The notes under the pieces: model-generated
Databases searched by the model: none
Seen by the model: the letters and a program-made list of their open reading frames with translations, nothing else
Told to the model about the DNA's origin: nothing
DNA from: Aquisalimonas sp007126095
Lineage (GTDB): Bacteria; Pseudomonadota; Gammaproteobacteria; Nitrococcales; Aquisalimonadaceae
Assembly: GCF_048323695.1 (NCBI RefSeq)
Contig: NZ_JBLWFT010000013.1
Span: 1 to 64,000, forward strand
Direction of reading: 5' to 3'
DNA: 64,000 bases
Shown here: positions 41,983 to 52,065 of the stretch, one piece after another
Layout: the number at the start of each line of letters is the position of its first letter
How positions within the stretch are numbered: the first letter of the stretch is position 1
Made by a program: the position numbers and the translations under genes

Positions 41983-42693
41983 ATGCCGTATCGACTGTTG
42001 GCGGTTGCATTGGCCGCCATTCTTGCCGCCGGATGTGAGGCAATCGACCTGTCGATGCCTCCGTTCGACCGGGATGACCCGGCGGAGGATGAGGGTGATG
42101 ACCGCGTTGCCGCCGCCCTTCGCGACGCCCTGCGCGTGGGAACGGAGCGAACCGTGGATCGCACGGCCCGTGAGGATGGCTACCTGGGCAACGCGGACAT
42201 CCGCATCCCGCTCCCGGAGCAGTTCGACTCCGCGGCCTCGCAGCTGCAGCGCGTTGGCCTGGGCGGTCAGGTGGATACGCTGGAGCGCACCATGAACCGG
42301 GCGGCCGAGCAGGCGGCCAGCGAGGCCGCTTCCGTCTTTGCAGGGGCGATCCGCGATATGCGCCCGGCCGATGTCCACGCCGTGCTGAACGGCGGTTCCG
42401 ACGCGGCCACCCGGTACCTGCGGGATCAGTCGGAGTCCGAGCTCCGGGAACGGTACCGGCCGATCGTGCGTGAGCAGATGGATGCCGCGGGCGTCTATCG
42501 GGTCTATCAGCCGCTGCGTGACGGGTACAACCAGCTGCCATTGCTCCCCAGCCTGGAGCTGGATCTGGATCGCTACGTGACCGACCAGGCCCTGGACGGC
42601 CTGTTCACGGTGCTGGCGGAAGAGGAGGCACGGATCCGGGCGGACCCCGCAGCCCGCACCACGGCGCTGCTGCGTGACGTGTTTGGCCGCTGA
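41983..42693 (+). CDS. DUF4197 lipoprotein
   Basis: The 236-residue precursor has a lipoprotein signal with lipobox LAAGC (Cys18). The mature part fits DUF4197: ALRDALRVGTERTV, NADIRIPLPEQFDSAASQLQRVG, RMNRAAEQAASEA-like and the DMRPADVHAVLNGGSDAATRYLRD block. The C-terminal half ends in a helix-rich stretch with DQALDGLFTVLAEEEARIR. The start at 41983 has AGGGGGG upstream. Function is unknown. It is followed by a DUF502 gene 10 bp downstream, so the two may be co-transcribed. Confidence 0.85.
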   Translation: MPYRLLAVALAAILAAGCEAIDLSMPPFDRDDPAEDEGDDRVAAALRDALRVGTERTVDRTAREDGYLGNADIRIPLPEQFDSAASQLQRVGLGGQVDTLERTMNRAAEQAASEAASVFAGAIRDMRPADVHAVLNGGSDAATRYLRDQSESELRERYRPIVREQMDAAGVYRVYQPLRDGYNQLPLLPSLELDLDRYVTDQALDGLFTVLAEEEARIRADPAARTTALLRDVFGR

Positions 42694-42703
42694 GGAGTCA
42701 GGT

Positions 42704-43330
42704 ATGCGCCGGATGAGCAAAGTCTTTCTCAAGGGGCTGGCTGCTGTATTGCCAGTCTTCGTCACGGTGTACCTGGTTGTGTGGCTTGCCCGCACCGCTG
42801 AGGACGTGCTGGGCGGCATTCTCACCGTGCTTCTTCCGGAAAGCTGGTACGTCCCTGGGCTGGGCCTGATGCTGGGTGTGGCGCTGGTTTTCGTGGTCGG
42901 AGTGTTGTTGCAGGCCTATCTGATCCGGCGCCTGTTCGGGCTGGGGGAGGGCCTGCTGCAACGGGTTCCTCTGGTGAAGACGGTCTACTCGGCCGTACAG
43001 GACGTCATGGCGTTTGTTTCCCGTGACGGTGGCAGCCAGGAATCGCAGGTCGTGCTGGTTCGGTTGCCGCTGGGCGAGACGGAGGCGAAACTGCTCGGGT
43101 TCGTCACCCGGGAGGCCTGGGAGGGTCTGCCGGAGAACATGGGCGATCGGGAAACGGTTGCCGTGTACCTTCCCATGAGCTACCAGATCGGTGGTTACAC
43201 ATTGATTCTGCCGAGAAAACACCTTGAGCCGGTGGACATGGGCATGGACGAGGCGATGCGGTTTGCAGTGACCGCAGGCATGTCGACCCAAGGGGGCGGT
43301 GGCGCATCGCAACATAAACAGGCGGAATAA
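42704..43330 (+). CDS. DUF502 membrane protein
   Basis: The 208-residue protein has two N-terminal transmembrane helices (about residues 8-30, GLAAVLPVFVTVYLVVWLA, and about 50-75, GLMLGVALVFVVGVLLQAYL). The DUF502 hallmark VPLVKTVYSAVQDVMAF follows. The soluble part includes GFVTREAW, VAVYLPMSYQIGGYTLILPR and MGMDEAMRFAVTAGM. The family is of unknown function and resembles plant COV proteins. The start is the ATG after GAGGAGTCAGGT; a second Met three codons later is possible. Confidence 0.87.
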   Translation: MRRMSKVFLKGLAAVLPVFVTVYLVVWLARTAEDVLGGILTVLLPESWYVPGLGLMLGVALVFVVGVLLQAYLIRRLFGLGEGLLQRVPLVKTVYSAVQDVMAFVSRDGGSQESQVVLVRLPLGETEAKLLGFVTREAWEGLPENMGDRETVAVYLPMSYQIGGYTLILPRKHLEPVDMGMDEAMRFAVTAGMSTQGGGGASQHKQAE

Positions 43331-43360
43331 ACGCTTGTCCTGAAAGGGTAAAATACCGTG

Positions 43361-43389
43361 TAGTCAGCCAGAGGCGCTGCTTCTATGAT
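43361..43389 (+). promoter_or_regulatory. Candidate sigma-70 promoter for aceEF-lpd
   Basis: TAGTCA (43361-43366) and TATGAT (43384-43389) are separated by exactly 17 bases. Transcription would start near 43396 and leave a leader of about 134 nt before aceE. It is the best match in the 199-bp gap between DUF502 and aceE. Confidence 0.45.
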
Positions 43390-43529
43390 GGGACTGTCGA
43401 GGAGACGCAAACAGAAAAGTCACGCCCATGCGCCCACGGCGTCATCGCTCACAAGGCGATGATCGGTAGCCGCCCCGAAGCGGGGTGACGGCTCGGCCCG
43501 GGTGCGGGGCAAAACAATGAGGCAGGTCC

Positions 43530-46187
<2,658 letters not shown>

Positions 46188-46252
46188 CCGGCATTCCAGC
46201 ACCCGGGGCGTGGCACCGCTCCGGGTCGAGACGTCTCGAAAAGGACCCGATC

Positions 46253-47656
46253 ATGGCCACGAAGACGATCACGGTACCCGACATCGGCGATTTCGACGCC
46301 GTCGATGTGATTGAAGTCCTGGTCTCCGACGGTGACACCGTGGAGGCCGAGCAGTCCCTCATCACCCTAGAGTCCGACAAGGCGACCATGGAGGTGCCCG
46401 CCCCGGAGGCCGGCACCGTCAAGGGCGTGAAAATCAAGGTCGGAGACCAGGTCAAGGAAGGCGACACCATCCTGGAACTGGAGCCCGCGGAAGGAGATGG
46501 CGGCAGTGCAGGTGGTGATGCCGGGGAGGACGCCGAAAAGGAGCCCGAGCCCGAGGCGGCGAAGGCCGCGCCGGAGCCGGAGAAGCCGGCGGCCCCCGAA
46601 GAGCCTGCCGCGGCCAGTGCCCCCGCCGCCAACGGGGGGGCGGCGGAGGCATCTGCGCCGCCCCGTCATCCGGTGCATCAGGTGGAGGCCGACGCGGCGC
46701 CCATTCCGACGCAGTCCATCGACAGCGAGTCCCACAAGCGCGCACATGCGTCCCCCGCCGTGCGCCGGCTGGCGCGGGAGCTTGGGGTGGATCTCGGTCA
46801 GGTCAGTGGATCCGGCCGCAAGGGGCGCATTCTCAAGGACGACGTCCAGGCCTACGTGAAGGGCGTGGTCAAGCAGGCCCAGTCGGGCGCAGCACCGGCG
46901 GCGGGCGCCGAGGGGAGCGCGGGAATTCCGGCCATCCCGCCGGTGGACTTCAGCAAGTTCGGCGAGGTCGAGGAAGTCCCGCTGTCGCGGATCAAGAAGC
47001 TCTCCGGGCCGCACCTGCAGCGCAGCTGGCTGAACCTGCCCCACGTCACCCAGTTCGACGAGGCGGACATCACGGAGCTGGAGGCCTTCCGCAAGGCGGA
47101 GAAGGACGCCGCCGAGAAGGAAGGCGTGAAGCTCACGCCGCTGGCATTCATGGTCAAGGCGTCCGCCGGGGCGCTGGCGAAGTACCGGGACTTCAACAGT
47201 TCGCTCAAGCCCGAGGGCGACGCCATCATCGTCAAGCACTACATCAACGTGGGCGTGGCGGTGGATACGCCCCAGGGCCTGGTGGTGCCGGTGATCAGGG
47301 ATGCCGACCAGAAGGGCGTCTACCAGATCGCGCGGGACCTGGGCGAACTCAGCGCCAAGGCGCGGGACGGCAAGCTCGGCCCGAAGGACATGCAGGGCGG
47401 CACGTTCAGCATCTCCAGCCTCGGCGGCATCGGCGGCACGGCGTTCACGCCCATCGTCAACGCGCCGGAGGTGGCGATCCTTGGAGTGTCGAAGTCGGAG
47501 ATGAAGCCGAAGTGGAACGGCAAGGAATTCGAGCCGCGGCTGATGCTGCCGTTGTCGCTGTCCTACGATCACCGGGTGATCGATGGCGCCGCGGCGGCGC
47601 GGTTCACTGCCTACCTCGCCGGACTGCTGGCCGATCTGCGCAAGCTGCTGCTGTAA
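46253..47656 (+). CDS. aceF: Dihydrolipoyllysine acetyltransferase (E2 of pyruvate dehydrogenase)
   Basis: The 467-residue E2 has one lipoyl domain (about residues 1-79, lipoyl Lys43 in TLESDKATMEV), whereas E. coli AceF has three. An Ala/Pro/Glu-rich linker follows. The subunit-binding domain contains ASPAVRRLARELGVDL and GRKGRILKDDVQAYV. The catalytic domain has the active-site motif LSYDHRVIDGAAAARF. The lipoyl domain is strikingly similar to that at the start of the next gene. Located 65 bp after aceE and 18 bp before lpd. Confidence 0.95.
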   Translation: MATKTITVPDIGDFDAVDVIEVLVSDGDTVEAEQSLITLESDKATMEVPAPEAGTVKGVKIKVGDQVKEGDTILELEPAEGDGGSAGGDAGEDAEKEPEPEAAKAAPEPEKPAAPEEPAAASAPAANGGAAEASAPPRHPVHQVEADAAPIPTQSIDSESHKRAHASPAVRRLARELGVDLGQVSGSGRKGRILKDDVQAYVKGVVKQAQSGAAPAAGAEGSAGIPAIPPVDFSKFGEVEEVPLSRIKKLSGPHLQRSWLNLPHVTQFDEADITELEAFRKAEKDAAEKEGVKLTPLAFMVKASAGALAKYRDFNSSLKPEGDAIIVKHYINVGVAVDTPQGLVVPVIRDADQKGVYQIARDLGELSAKARDGKLGPKDMQGGTFSISSLGGIGGTAFTPIVNAPEVAILGVSKSEMKPKWNGKEFEPRLMLPLSLSYDHRVIDGAAAARFTAYLAGLLADLRKLLL

Positions 47657-47674
47657 CCGAAAAGGATCCGACCC

Positions 47675-49453
47675 ATGGCGACAACAACGATCACGGTTCC
47701 CGACATCGGCGATTTCGACGCCGTCGATGTCATTGAAGTCCTGGTGAACGACGGCGACACGGTGGAGCCGGAGCAATCCCTGATCACCCTGGAGTCCGAC
47801 AAGGCGACCATGGAAGTGCCTGCCATCACCGGCGGCAAGGTGACGTCGGTGAAGATCAAGGTAGGCGATCAGGTCAAGGAGGGTGATGTCATCCTGGAGC
47901 TGGAGGCCGCCGAAAGCGGCGCGGCCGCGGAGCCCCCGGAGGAGGATGCGCAGCCCGCGGAGCCGGAGCCTGCCCCTTCTGCCGACAAGGCCGAGAGCAA
48001 GCCGGCACCGCAACCCGCCGCCGCGGCCTCGGAGGCTCCGTCCGATGCCGACTGCGACGTGGTGGTCATCGGCGCCGGGCCGGGTGGCTACACGGCGGCT
48101 TTCCGTGCCGCCGATCTGGGGCTCAAGGTCATCCTGGTGGAGCGCTACGATACCCTGGGCGGCGTGTGTCTGAATGTGGGCTGCATCCCGTCCAAGGCGC
48201 TGCTGCACGTCGGCCACATTCTCGACACCGCCGAGCAGTTCAAGGATCACGGCGTGGTCTTCGGCAAACCGAAGATCGAGTTGGACAAGCTGCGGGACTG
48301 GAAGTCCAGTGTTGTCGGCAAGCTCACCGGCGGGCTCGCCAGCATGGCCAAGCAGCGCAAGGTTGAGACGGTCATCGGCAAGGCCGAGTTCGCCGGACCC
48401 CATGAGTTGAAAGTTGAAGGCAAGGATGGCGGGCGGACGATCAAGTTCAAGCACGCCATCATCGCCGCCGGCTCCCGGCCTGTGGCGCCGCCGGGCATGG
48501 ATCTGGACGACCCGCGGGTGATGGATTCCACCGGCGCCCTGGAGCTCGACGAGATTCCCAAGCGTCTGCTGGTGGTGGGCGGCGGTATCATCGGCTTGGA
48601 GATGGCCACCGTCTACGAGGCGCTGGGGGCCAAGGTGACGGTGGTGGAGCTTATGGACCGCCTCATGGCCGGCGCCGACAAGGACATCCTGCGGCCCTTC
48701 GAGAAGCGCGTCCGCGCGCGCTACGAGAACATCTACACCGGCACCAAGGTCGCCGGCATGGAGGCGCTGAAGAAGGGCATCAAGGTCACCTTCGAAGGCA
48801 AGGACGCGCCGGAGACCGATACCTTCGACCGCGTTCTGGTGGCCGTGGGCCGGCGGCCCAACGGTGATCTGGTCAACGCCGAGGCGGCGGGCCTGGATGT
48901 GGATCGCGGTTTCATCAAGGCTGATGAGCAGATGCGCACCAGCGTGCCGCACATCTTCGCCATCGGTGACGTGATCGGCCAGCCCATGCTCGCCCACAAG
49001 GCCACCCACGAAGGTAAGGTGGCCGCGGAGGTGATCGCCGGTCACAAGAGCGCGTTCGACGCGCGGGTGATTCCGTCGGTGGCCTACACCGACCCGGAGG
49101 TCGCCTGGGTGGGGCTCACCGAGGAGCAGGCGAAGGAACAGGGCATCAAGGTCGAGAAAGGCGCCTTCCCCTGGGCGGCCAGCGGCCGCGCCCTCGCCAT
49201 GGGGCGCGAAGAGGGCATGACCAAGCTGCTCTTTGATGAAGAGACCGGTCGCGTTGTGGGCGGTGCCATTGTCGGCGTCAGTGCGGGCGACCTGATCGGC
49301 GAGGTCGCCCTGGCCATCGAGATGGGCAGCGACGCCACGGACATCGGCCTCACCGTGCACCCGCACCCGACTCTCAGCGAAACGGTCTGCTTCGCGGCGG
49401 AGATGGCGGAAGGGACCATCACGGACCTGTACGTGCCGAAGAAGAAGAAATAA
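47675..49453 (+). CDS. lpd: Lipoyl-domain-bearing dihydrolipoyl dehydrogenase (E3) of pyruvate dehydrogenase
   Basis: The 592-residue protein fuses an N-terminal lipoyl domain (about 1-79, Lys43), an Ala/Pro/Glu linker (about 80-125) and a full E3. The FAD motif is VVIGAGPGGYTAAF, the redox cysteines are 165 and 170 in GGVCLNVGCIPSK, and the second Rossmann motif is LVVGGGIIGLEMATVYE. HPHPTLSETVCFAAEM lies at the C-terminus. Such lipoyl-E3 fusions are known in several proteobacteria, e.g. Neisseria. The second E3 of the window (9556-10977) lacks the lipoyl domain. The stop is 9 bp before a large inverted repeat. Confidence 0.95.
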   Translation: MATTTITVPDIGDFDAVDVIEVLVNDGDTVEPEQSLITLESDKATMEVPAITGGKVTSVKIKVGDQVKEGDVILELEAAESGAAAEPPEEDAQPAEPEPAPSADKAESKPAPQPAAAASEAPSDADCDVVVIGAGPGGYTAAFRAADLGLKVILVERYDTLGGVCLNVGCIPSKALLHVGHILDTAEQFKDHGVVFGKPKIELDKLRDWKSSVVGKLTGGLASMAKQRKVETVIGKAEFAGPHELKVEGKDGGRTIKFKHAIIAAGSRPVAPPGMDLDDPRVMDSTGALELDEIPKRLLVVGGGIIGLEMATVYEALGAKVTVVELMDRLMAGADKDILRPFEKRVRARYENIYTGTKVAGMEALKKGIKVTFEGKDAPETDTFDRVLVAVGRRPNGDLVNAEAAGLDVDRGFIKADEQMRTSVPHIFAIGDVIGQPMLAHKATHEGKVAAEVIAGHKSAFDARVIPSVAYTDPEVAWVGLTEEQAKEQGIKVEKGAFPWAASGRALAMGREEGMTKLLFDEETGRVVGGAIVGVSAGDLIGEVALAIEMGSDATDIGLTVHPHPTLSETVCFAAEMAEGTITDLYVPKKKK

Positions 49454-49462
49454 TCGGCCAAA

Positions 49463-49695
49463 GGTTCGGCCGGTCGGTGGGGCGTGTGAGACCGCCAGGG
49501 TTCCGCACTCCGCCCAACTGTCCTTCTTGCAGAAGGACAGTTTCCGCCCCTCCGGCCTGGTCGATTTACAGCACATCCCTGTGCTGTAAATCGATGGCGG
49601 CGTCCCTGCCGCCACCCTTCGGGCCGGACGGCCTGCGGGTCGGAGCGTCGCGAGTCACCCTGGCGGTCTCACACGCCCCACCGACCGGCCGAACC
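49463..49695. repeat. 233-bp nested inverted-repeat element
   Basis: Perfect 39-bp terminal inverted arms occupy 49463-49501 and 49657-49695. Inside are three clear hairpins. One has a 12-bp stem AACTGTCCTTCT/AGAAGGACAGTT with TGC loop (49516-49542). One has a 15-bp stem (49561-49575 with 49580-49594, loop TCCC). One has a 7-bp stem TGGCGGC/GCCGCCA (49595-49614). No ORF is supported and no target-site duplication is evident. It starts 9 bp after the lpd stop, with speE converging from the other side, so it may also end both transcripts. Confidence 0.85.
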
Positions 49696-49698
49696 GGC

Positions 49699-49722
49699 GT
49701 AGGGTGGATCTTCAGATCCACC
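49699..49722 (+). repeat. REP palindrome, copy 5 (variant stem)
   Basis: The GTAG tag is followed by GGTGGATCT-TC-AGATCCACC. The C-to-T change in one arm is matched by G-to-A in the other, keeping the stem. It sits three bases beyond the 233-bp element. The remaining 37 bp to speE show nothing further. Confidence 0.8.
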
Positions 49723-49759
49723 ACGGTTGGACGCCCCGGTTACCGCTCCTGCCGCCCGT

Positions 49760-50623
49760 CTACTGGTCCGTCAGCAGGTGCCGGCAGAACTCCGGCACCG
49801 CCAGCGCACCACGGTGGATGGCGGCGTTGTAGTACTGCGTCTTGAACGGCTTGCTGGCTGCGTCGGTCTCGCGGAACTGCGTGAGATCGGCGCCCTTGCT
49901 CGCCATGGTGGCGGACCACCAGCCCGAGGGGTAACTGCACACCGGATACTGCAATGTGGCCACCCGGCTGAAACCGGCGCCGCGCATGGCCGCGTGCAGG
50001 TCCTTCAGGATGGTGTCCACGTGCAGGATCGGTGATTCGCTCTGCTGCACGATCAGCCCGTCGTCCGCCACGGCCCGGTGGACATCCCGGAAGAACGCCT
50101 CGCCGAACAGCCCCTCTGCGGGTCCCACCGGGTCGGTGCTGTCGACGATGACCACGTCCACACTGCCGGCGGGCAGGTCCCGGATGTACTGCACGCCGTC
50201 CTGGAACAGCAGCTCCGCGCGCGTGTCGTTGTTGGCACCGCACAGTTCCGGGAAGAACCGCTCGCTCGCCCGCGTCACCCCCTCGTCGATATCCACCTGC
50301 ACGCAGCGCTCGACGCCGGGGTGGCGCAGCACCTCCTGGAGCATGCCGCAGTCGCCGCCGCCGATGATCAGCACATTGCGCGGGTCCGGGTGGGTAAACA
50401 GCACCGGGTGCGCCATCATTTCGTGGTAGGTGAAATTGTCGCGGCTTGTGAGCATCACGCAGCCGTCGATCACAAGCAGCCGGCCCCACCGCGTTGTGTC
50501 GTACACCTCAATGGACTGATAGGGCGTTTGCTCCGCGTGGAGCTTCTCCGTGATCTCCAGTGAGAACGCGATGCCCTCCTCGCCGAAGGGCTCGCTGAAC
50601 CAGCGCTCGCTGTCCAGTCCCAT
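49760..50623 (-). CDS. speE: Polyamine aminopropyltransferase (spermidine synthase)
   Basis: The 287-residue enzyme transfers an aminopropyl group from decarboxylated SAM to putrescine. Motifs are QSIEVYDTTRWGRLLVIDG, VLIIGGGDCGMLQEVLRH (nucleotide binding), VQVDIDEGV and VIVDSTDPVGPAEGLF (catalytic Asp region). The start at 50623 has GGGAGAG upstream; a frame 32 codons longer lacks family likeness. speD is not in the window. It is divergent from the binding-protein gene. Confidence 0.94.
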   Translation of the reverse strand: MGLDSERWFSEPFGEEGIAFSLEITEKLHAEQTPYQSIEVYDTTRWGRLLVIDGCVMLTSRDNFTYHEMMAHPVLFTHPDPRNVLIIGGGDCGMLQEVLRHPGVERCVQVDIDEGVTRASERFFPELCGANNDTRAELLFQDGVQYIRDLPAGSVDVVIVDSTDPVGPAEGLFGEAFFRDVHRAVADDGLIVQQSESPILHVDTILKDLHAAMRGAGFSRVATLQYPVCSYPSGWWSATMASKGADLTQFRETDAASKPFKTQYYNAAIHRGALAVPEFCRHLLTDQ

Positions 50624-50677
50624 GGTTGCTCTCCCGAGGCCCGCAGGCCGTTTCCGCGTGTGATGAGGTGCGCGGCG

Positions 50678-50706
50678 ATTATGCGCAATGGTGCTTGCCG
50701 TGACCA
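50678..50706 (-). promoter_or_regulatory. Candidate sigma-70 promoter for speE
   Basis: On the minus strand, TGGTCA (50701-50706) and CATAAT (50678-50683) are separated by 17 bases. Transcription would start near 50671, about 48 nt before the speE ATG. Confidence 0.45.
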
Positions 50707-50775
50707 GTCTGTGAACCATGGCGCGGTTCCCTGAGCCACGGATGGGCAGACTCGAGATGGGTCGGTTCGTGGGTG

Positions 50776-50799
50776 CACCCTGTCAGGAATGACAGGGTG
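50776..50799. other. Hairpin in the speE / binding-protein divergent region
   Basis: CACCCTGTCA (50776-50785), loop GGAA, TGACAGGGTG (50790-50799) form a perfect 10-bp stem. It lies about 80 bp before the binding-protein start and could be an operator dyad or a leader hairpin. Confidence 0.4.
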
Positions 50800-50877
50800 T
50801 CGCTCATGTCCAGCCCATCACTGCCGATACCGACAAAACAAAGGCAGATCAAAACGCAAGTAGGGGGGGAGCTCAAC

Positions 50878-52044
50878 ATGATTCGCGGATTGCAAGGCGG
50901 ACGCTGGTTCGCGCTGCTGCTGCTCGTGCCTGCACTGGCACAGGCGGAGCTTCGCTTCGGCATGGTTGCACCATTTTCCGGCGGTGCCGCCGGCCTGGGT
51001 GAAGGGATGCGCGCGGGCATCGAGGCGCATTTCCGGGAGGTCAACGAGGCCGGCGGCGTCAACGGACGATCGCTGGAGCTGATCAGCCGCGACGACGGCT
51101 ATGAGCCGTCCCGTTCCGCGCCGCTGACCCGGGAGATCATCGACGAGGATGAGGTGCTCGCGTCAATCGGCAATGTCGGCACGCCCACGGCCATCGTCAC
51201 CATTCCCATTCACAACCGCAGCGAGACCCTGCTGTTTGGTGCCTTCACCGGTGCGGGCGTGTTGCGACAGGATCCGCCCGACCGTCACGTGATCAATTTC
51301 CGTGCCTCGTACCATCAGGAGACCGCGGCGATGATCGACGGGCTTCTGGAGGCGGGTTTGGAGCCGGAGGAGATCGCCTTCTTCACGCAGAACGACGGCT
51401 TCGGTGACGCCGGCCACAGCGGTGCCATGGCGGCGCTCGAGGCGCACGACGTGTACCGCCCGGAGGCGCTCGCCCACGGGCGCTACACCCGCGGCACCAC
51501 GAATATCCATAACGGCCTTGCGACCATCCTGGAGGCGGAGACCGAGCCCCGGGCGATCATCATGGTCGGTGTCCACGGCCCCATCGCCGAGTTCATCCAG
51601 GAAGCCTACTGGGACCTCCCAGACACTGTCTTCCTGGCCGTCTCCTTCGTGGGCAGCCACGCCCTGCGCGACGCGCTTGATCCGGAAATGGCGGAGAGCG
51701 TGGTGGTCACCCAGGTGGTGCCCCCTTACGACGCCGACCTGCCCGCGGTTTCGGATTACCGGGATGCCCTGGCGGCCCACGCTCCCGATACCGAGCCCAA
51801 CTTCATTTCGCTGGAAGGCTACCTGGCTGCCCGCACGTTCGTCGCGGGCCTCGAGCAGGCCGGCGCCGATCCCGGACGGGAGGATGTTGTCGACGGACTG
51901 CTCTCCCTGGGTGAGTTCGACATCGGCCTCGGCGAGACCCTGACGCTGGGGCCGGACGACCATCAGGCCAGCGACTCGGTATGGCCCACCCGCATCCGGG
52001 ATGGCGAGTTCGAGCCGCTGGACTGGTCCCGTCTGTTCGACTAG
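50878..52044 (+). CDS. Periplasmic ligand-binding protein, type I fold (branched-chain amino acid/ABC-like)
   Basis: The 388-residue precursor has a cleavable signal peptide (FALLLLVPALAQA, end near residue 23) and no lipobox. The mature protein begins ELRFGMVAPFSGGAAGLGEGMRAGI, typical of Peripla_BP_6 proteins. Further family motifs are NEAGGVNGRSLELISRDDGY and FFTQNDGFGDAG. The start at 50878 has a GGGGGGGAG ribosome site; the frame is open 35 codons upstream without a signal. No permease or ATPase genes are near. The chemoreceptor gene follows 21 bp downstream, so this protein more likely delivers a ligand signal than a transported substrate. The ligand is unknown. Confidence 0.85.
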   Translation: MIRGLQGGRWFALLLLVPALAQAELRFGMVAPFSGGAAGLGEGMRAGIEAHFREVNEAGGVNGRSLELISRDDGYEPSRSAPLTREIIDEDEVLASIGNVGTPTAIVTIPIHNRSETLLFGAFTGAGVLRQDPPDRHVINFRASYHQETAAMIDGLLEAGLEPEEIAFFTQNDGFGDAGHSGAMAALEAHDVYRPEALAHGRYTRGTTNIHNGLATILEAETEPRAIIMVGVHGPIAEFIQEAYWDLPDTVFLAVSFVGSHALRDALDPEMAESVVVTQVVPPYDADLPAVSDYRDALAAHAPDTEPNFISLEGYLAARTFVAGLEQAGADPGREDVVDGLLSLGEFDIGLGETLTLGPDDHQASDSVWPTRIRDGEFEPLDWSRLFD

Positions 52045-52065
52045 GCCCTGGAAGGAGAATCTGAC

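Noticed and set aside
46367..49615. 1,082-codon minus-strand open frame opposite aceF and lpd
   Set aside because: It is a shadow of the two well-supported genes and even runs into the inverted-repeat element.
49463..49759. Integron attachment site or insertion sequence
   Set aside because: No integrase, transposase or attC core sites are visible and no target duplication was found. Only a nested inverted repeat is supported.
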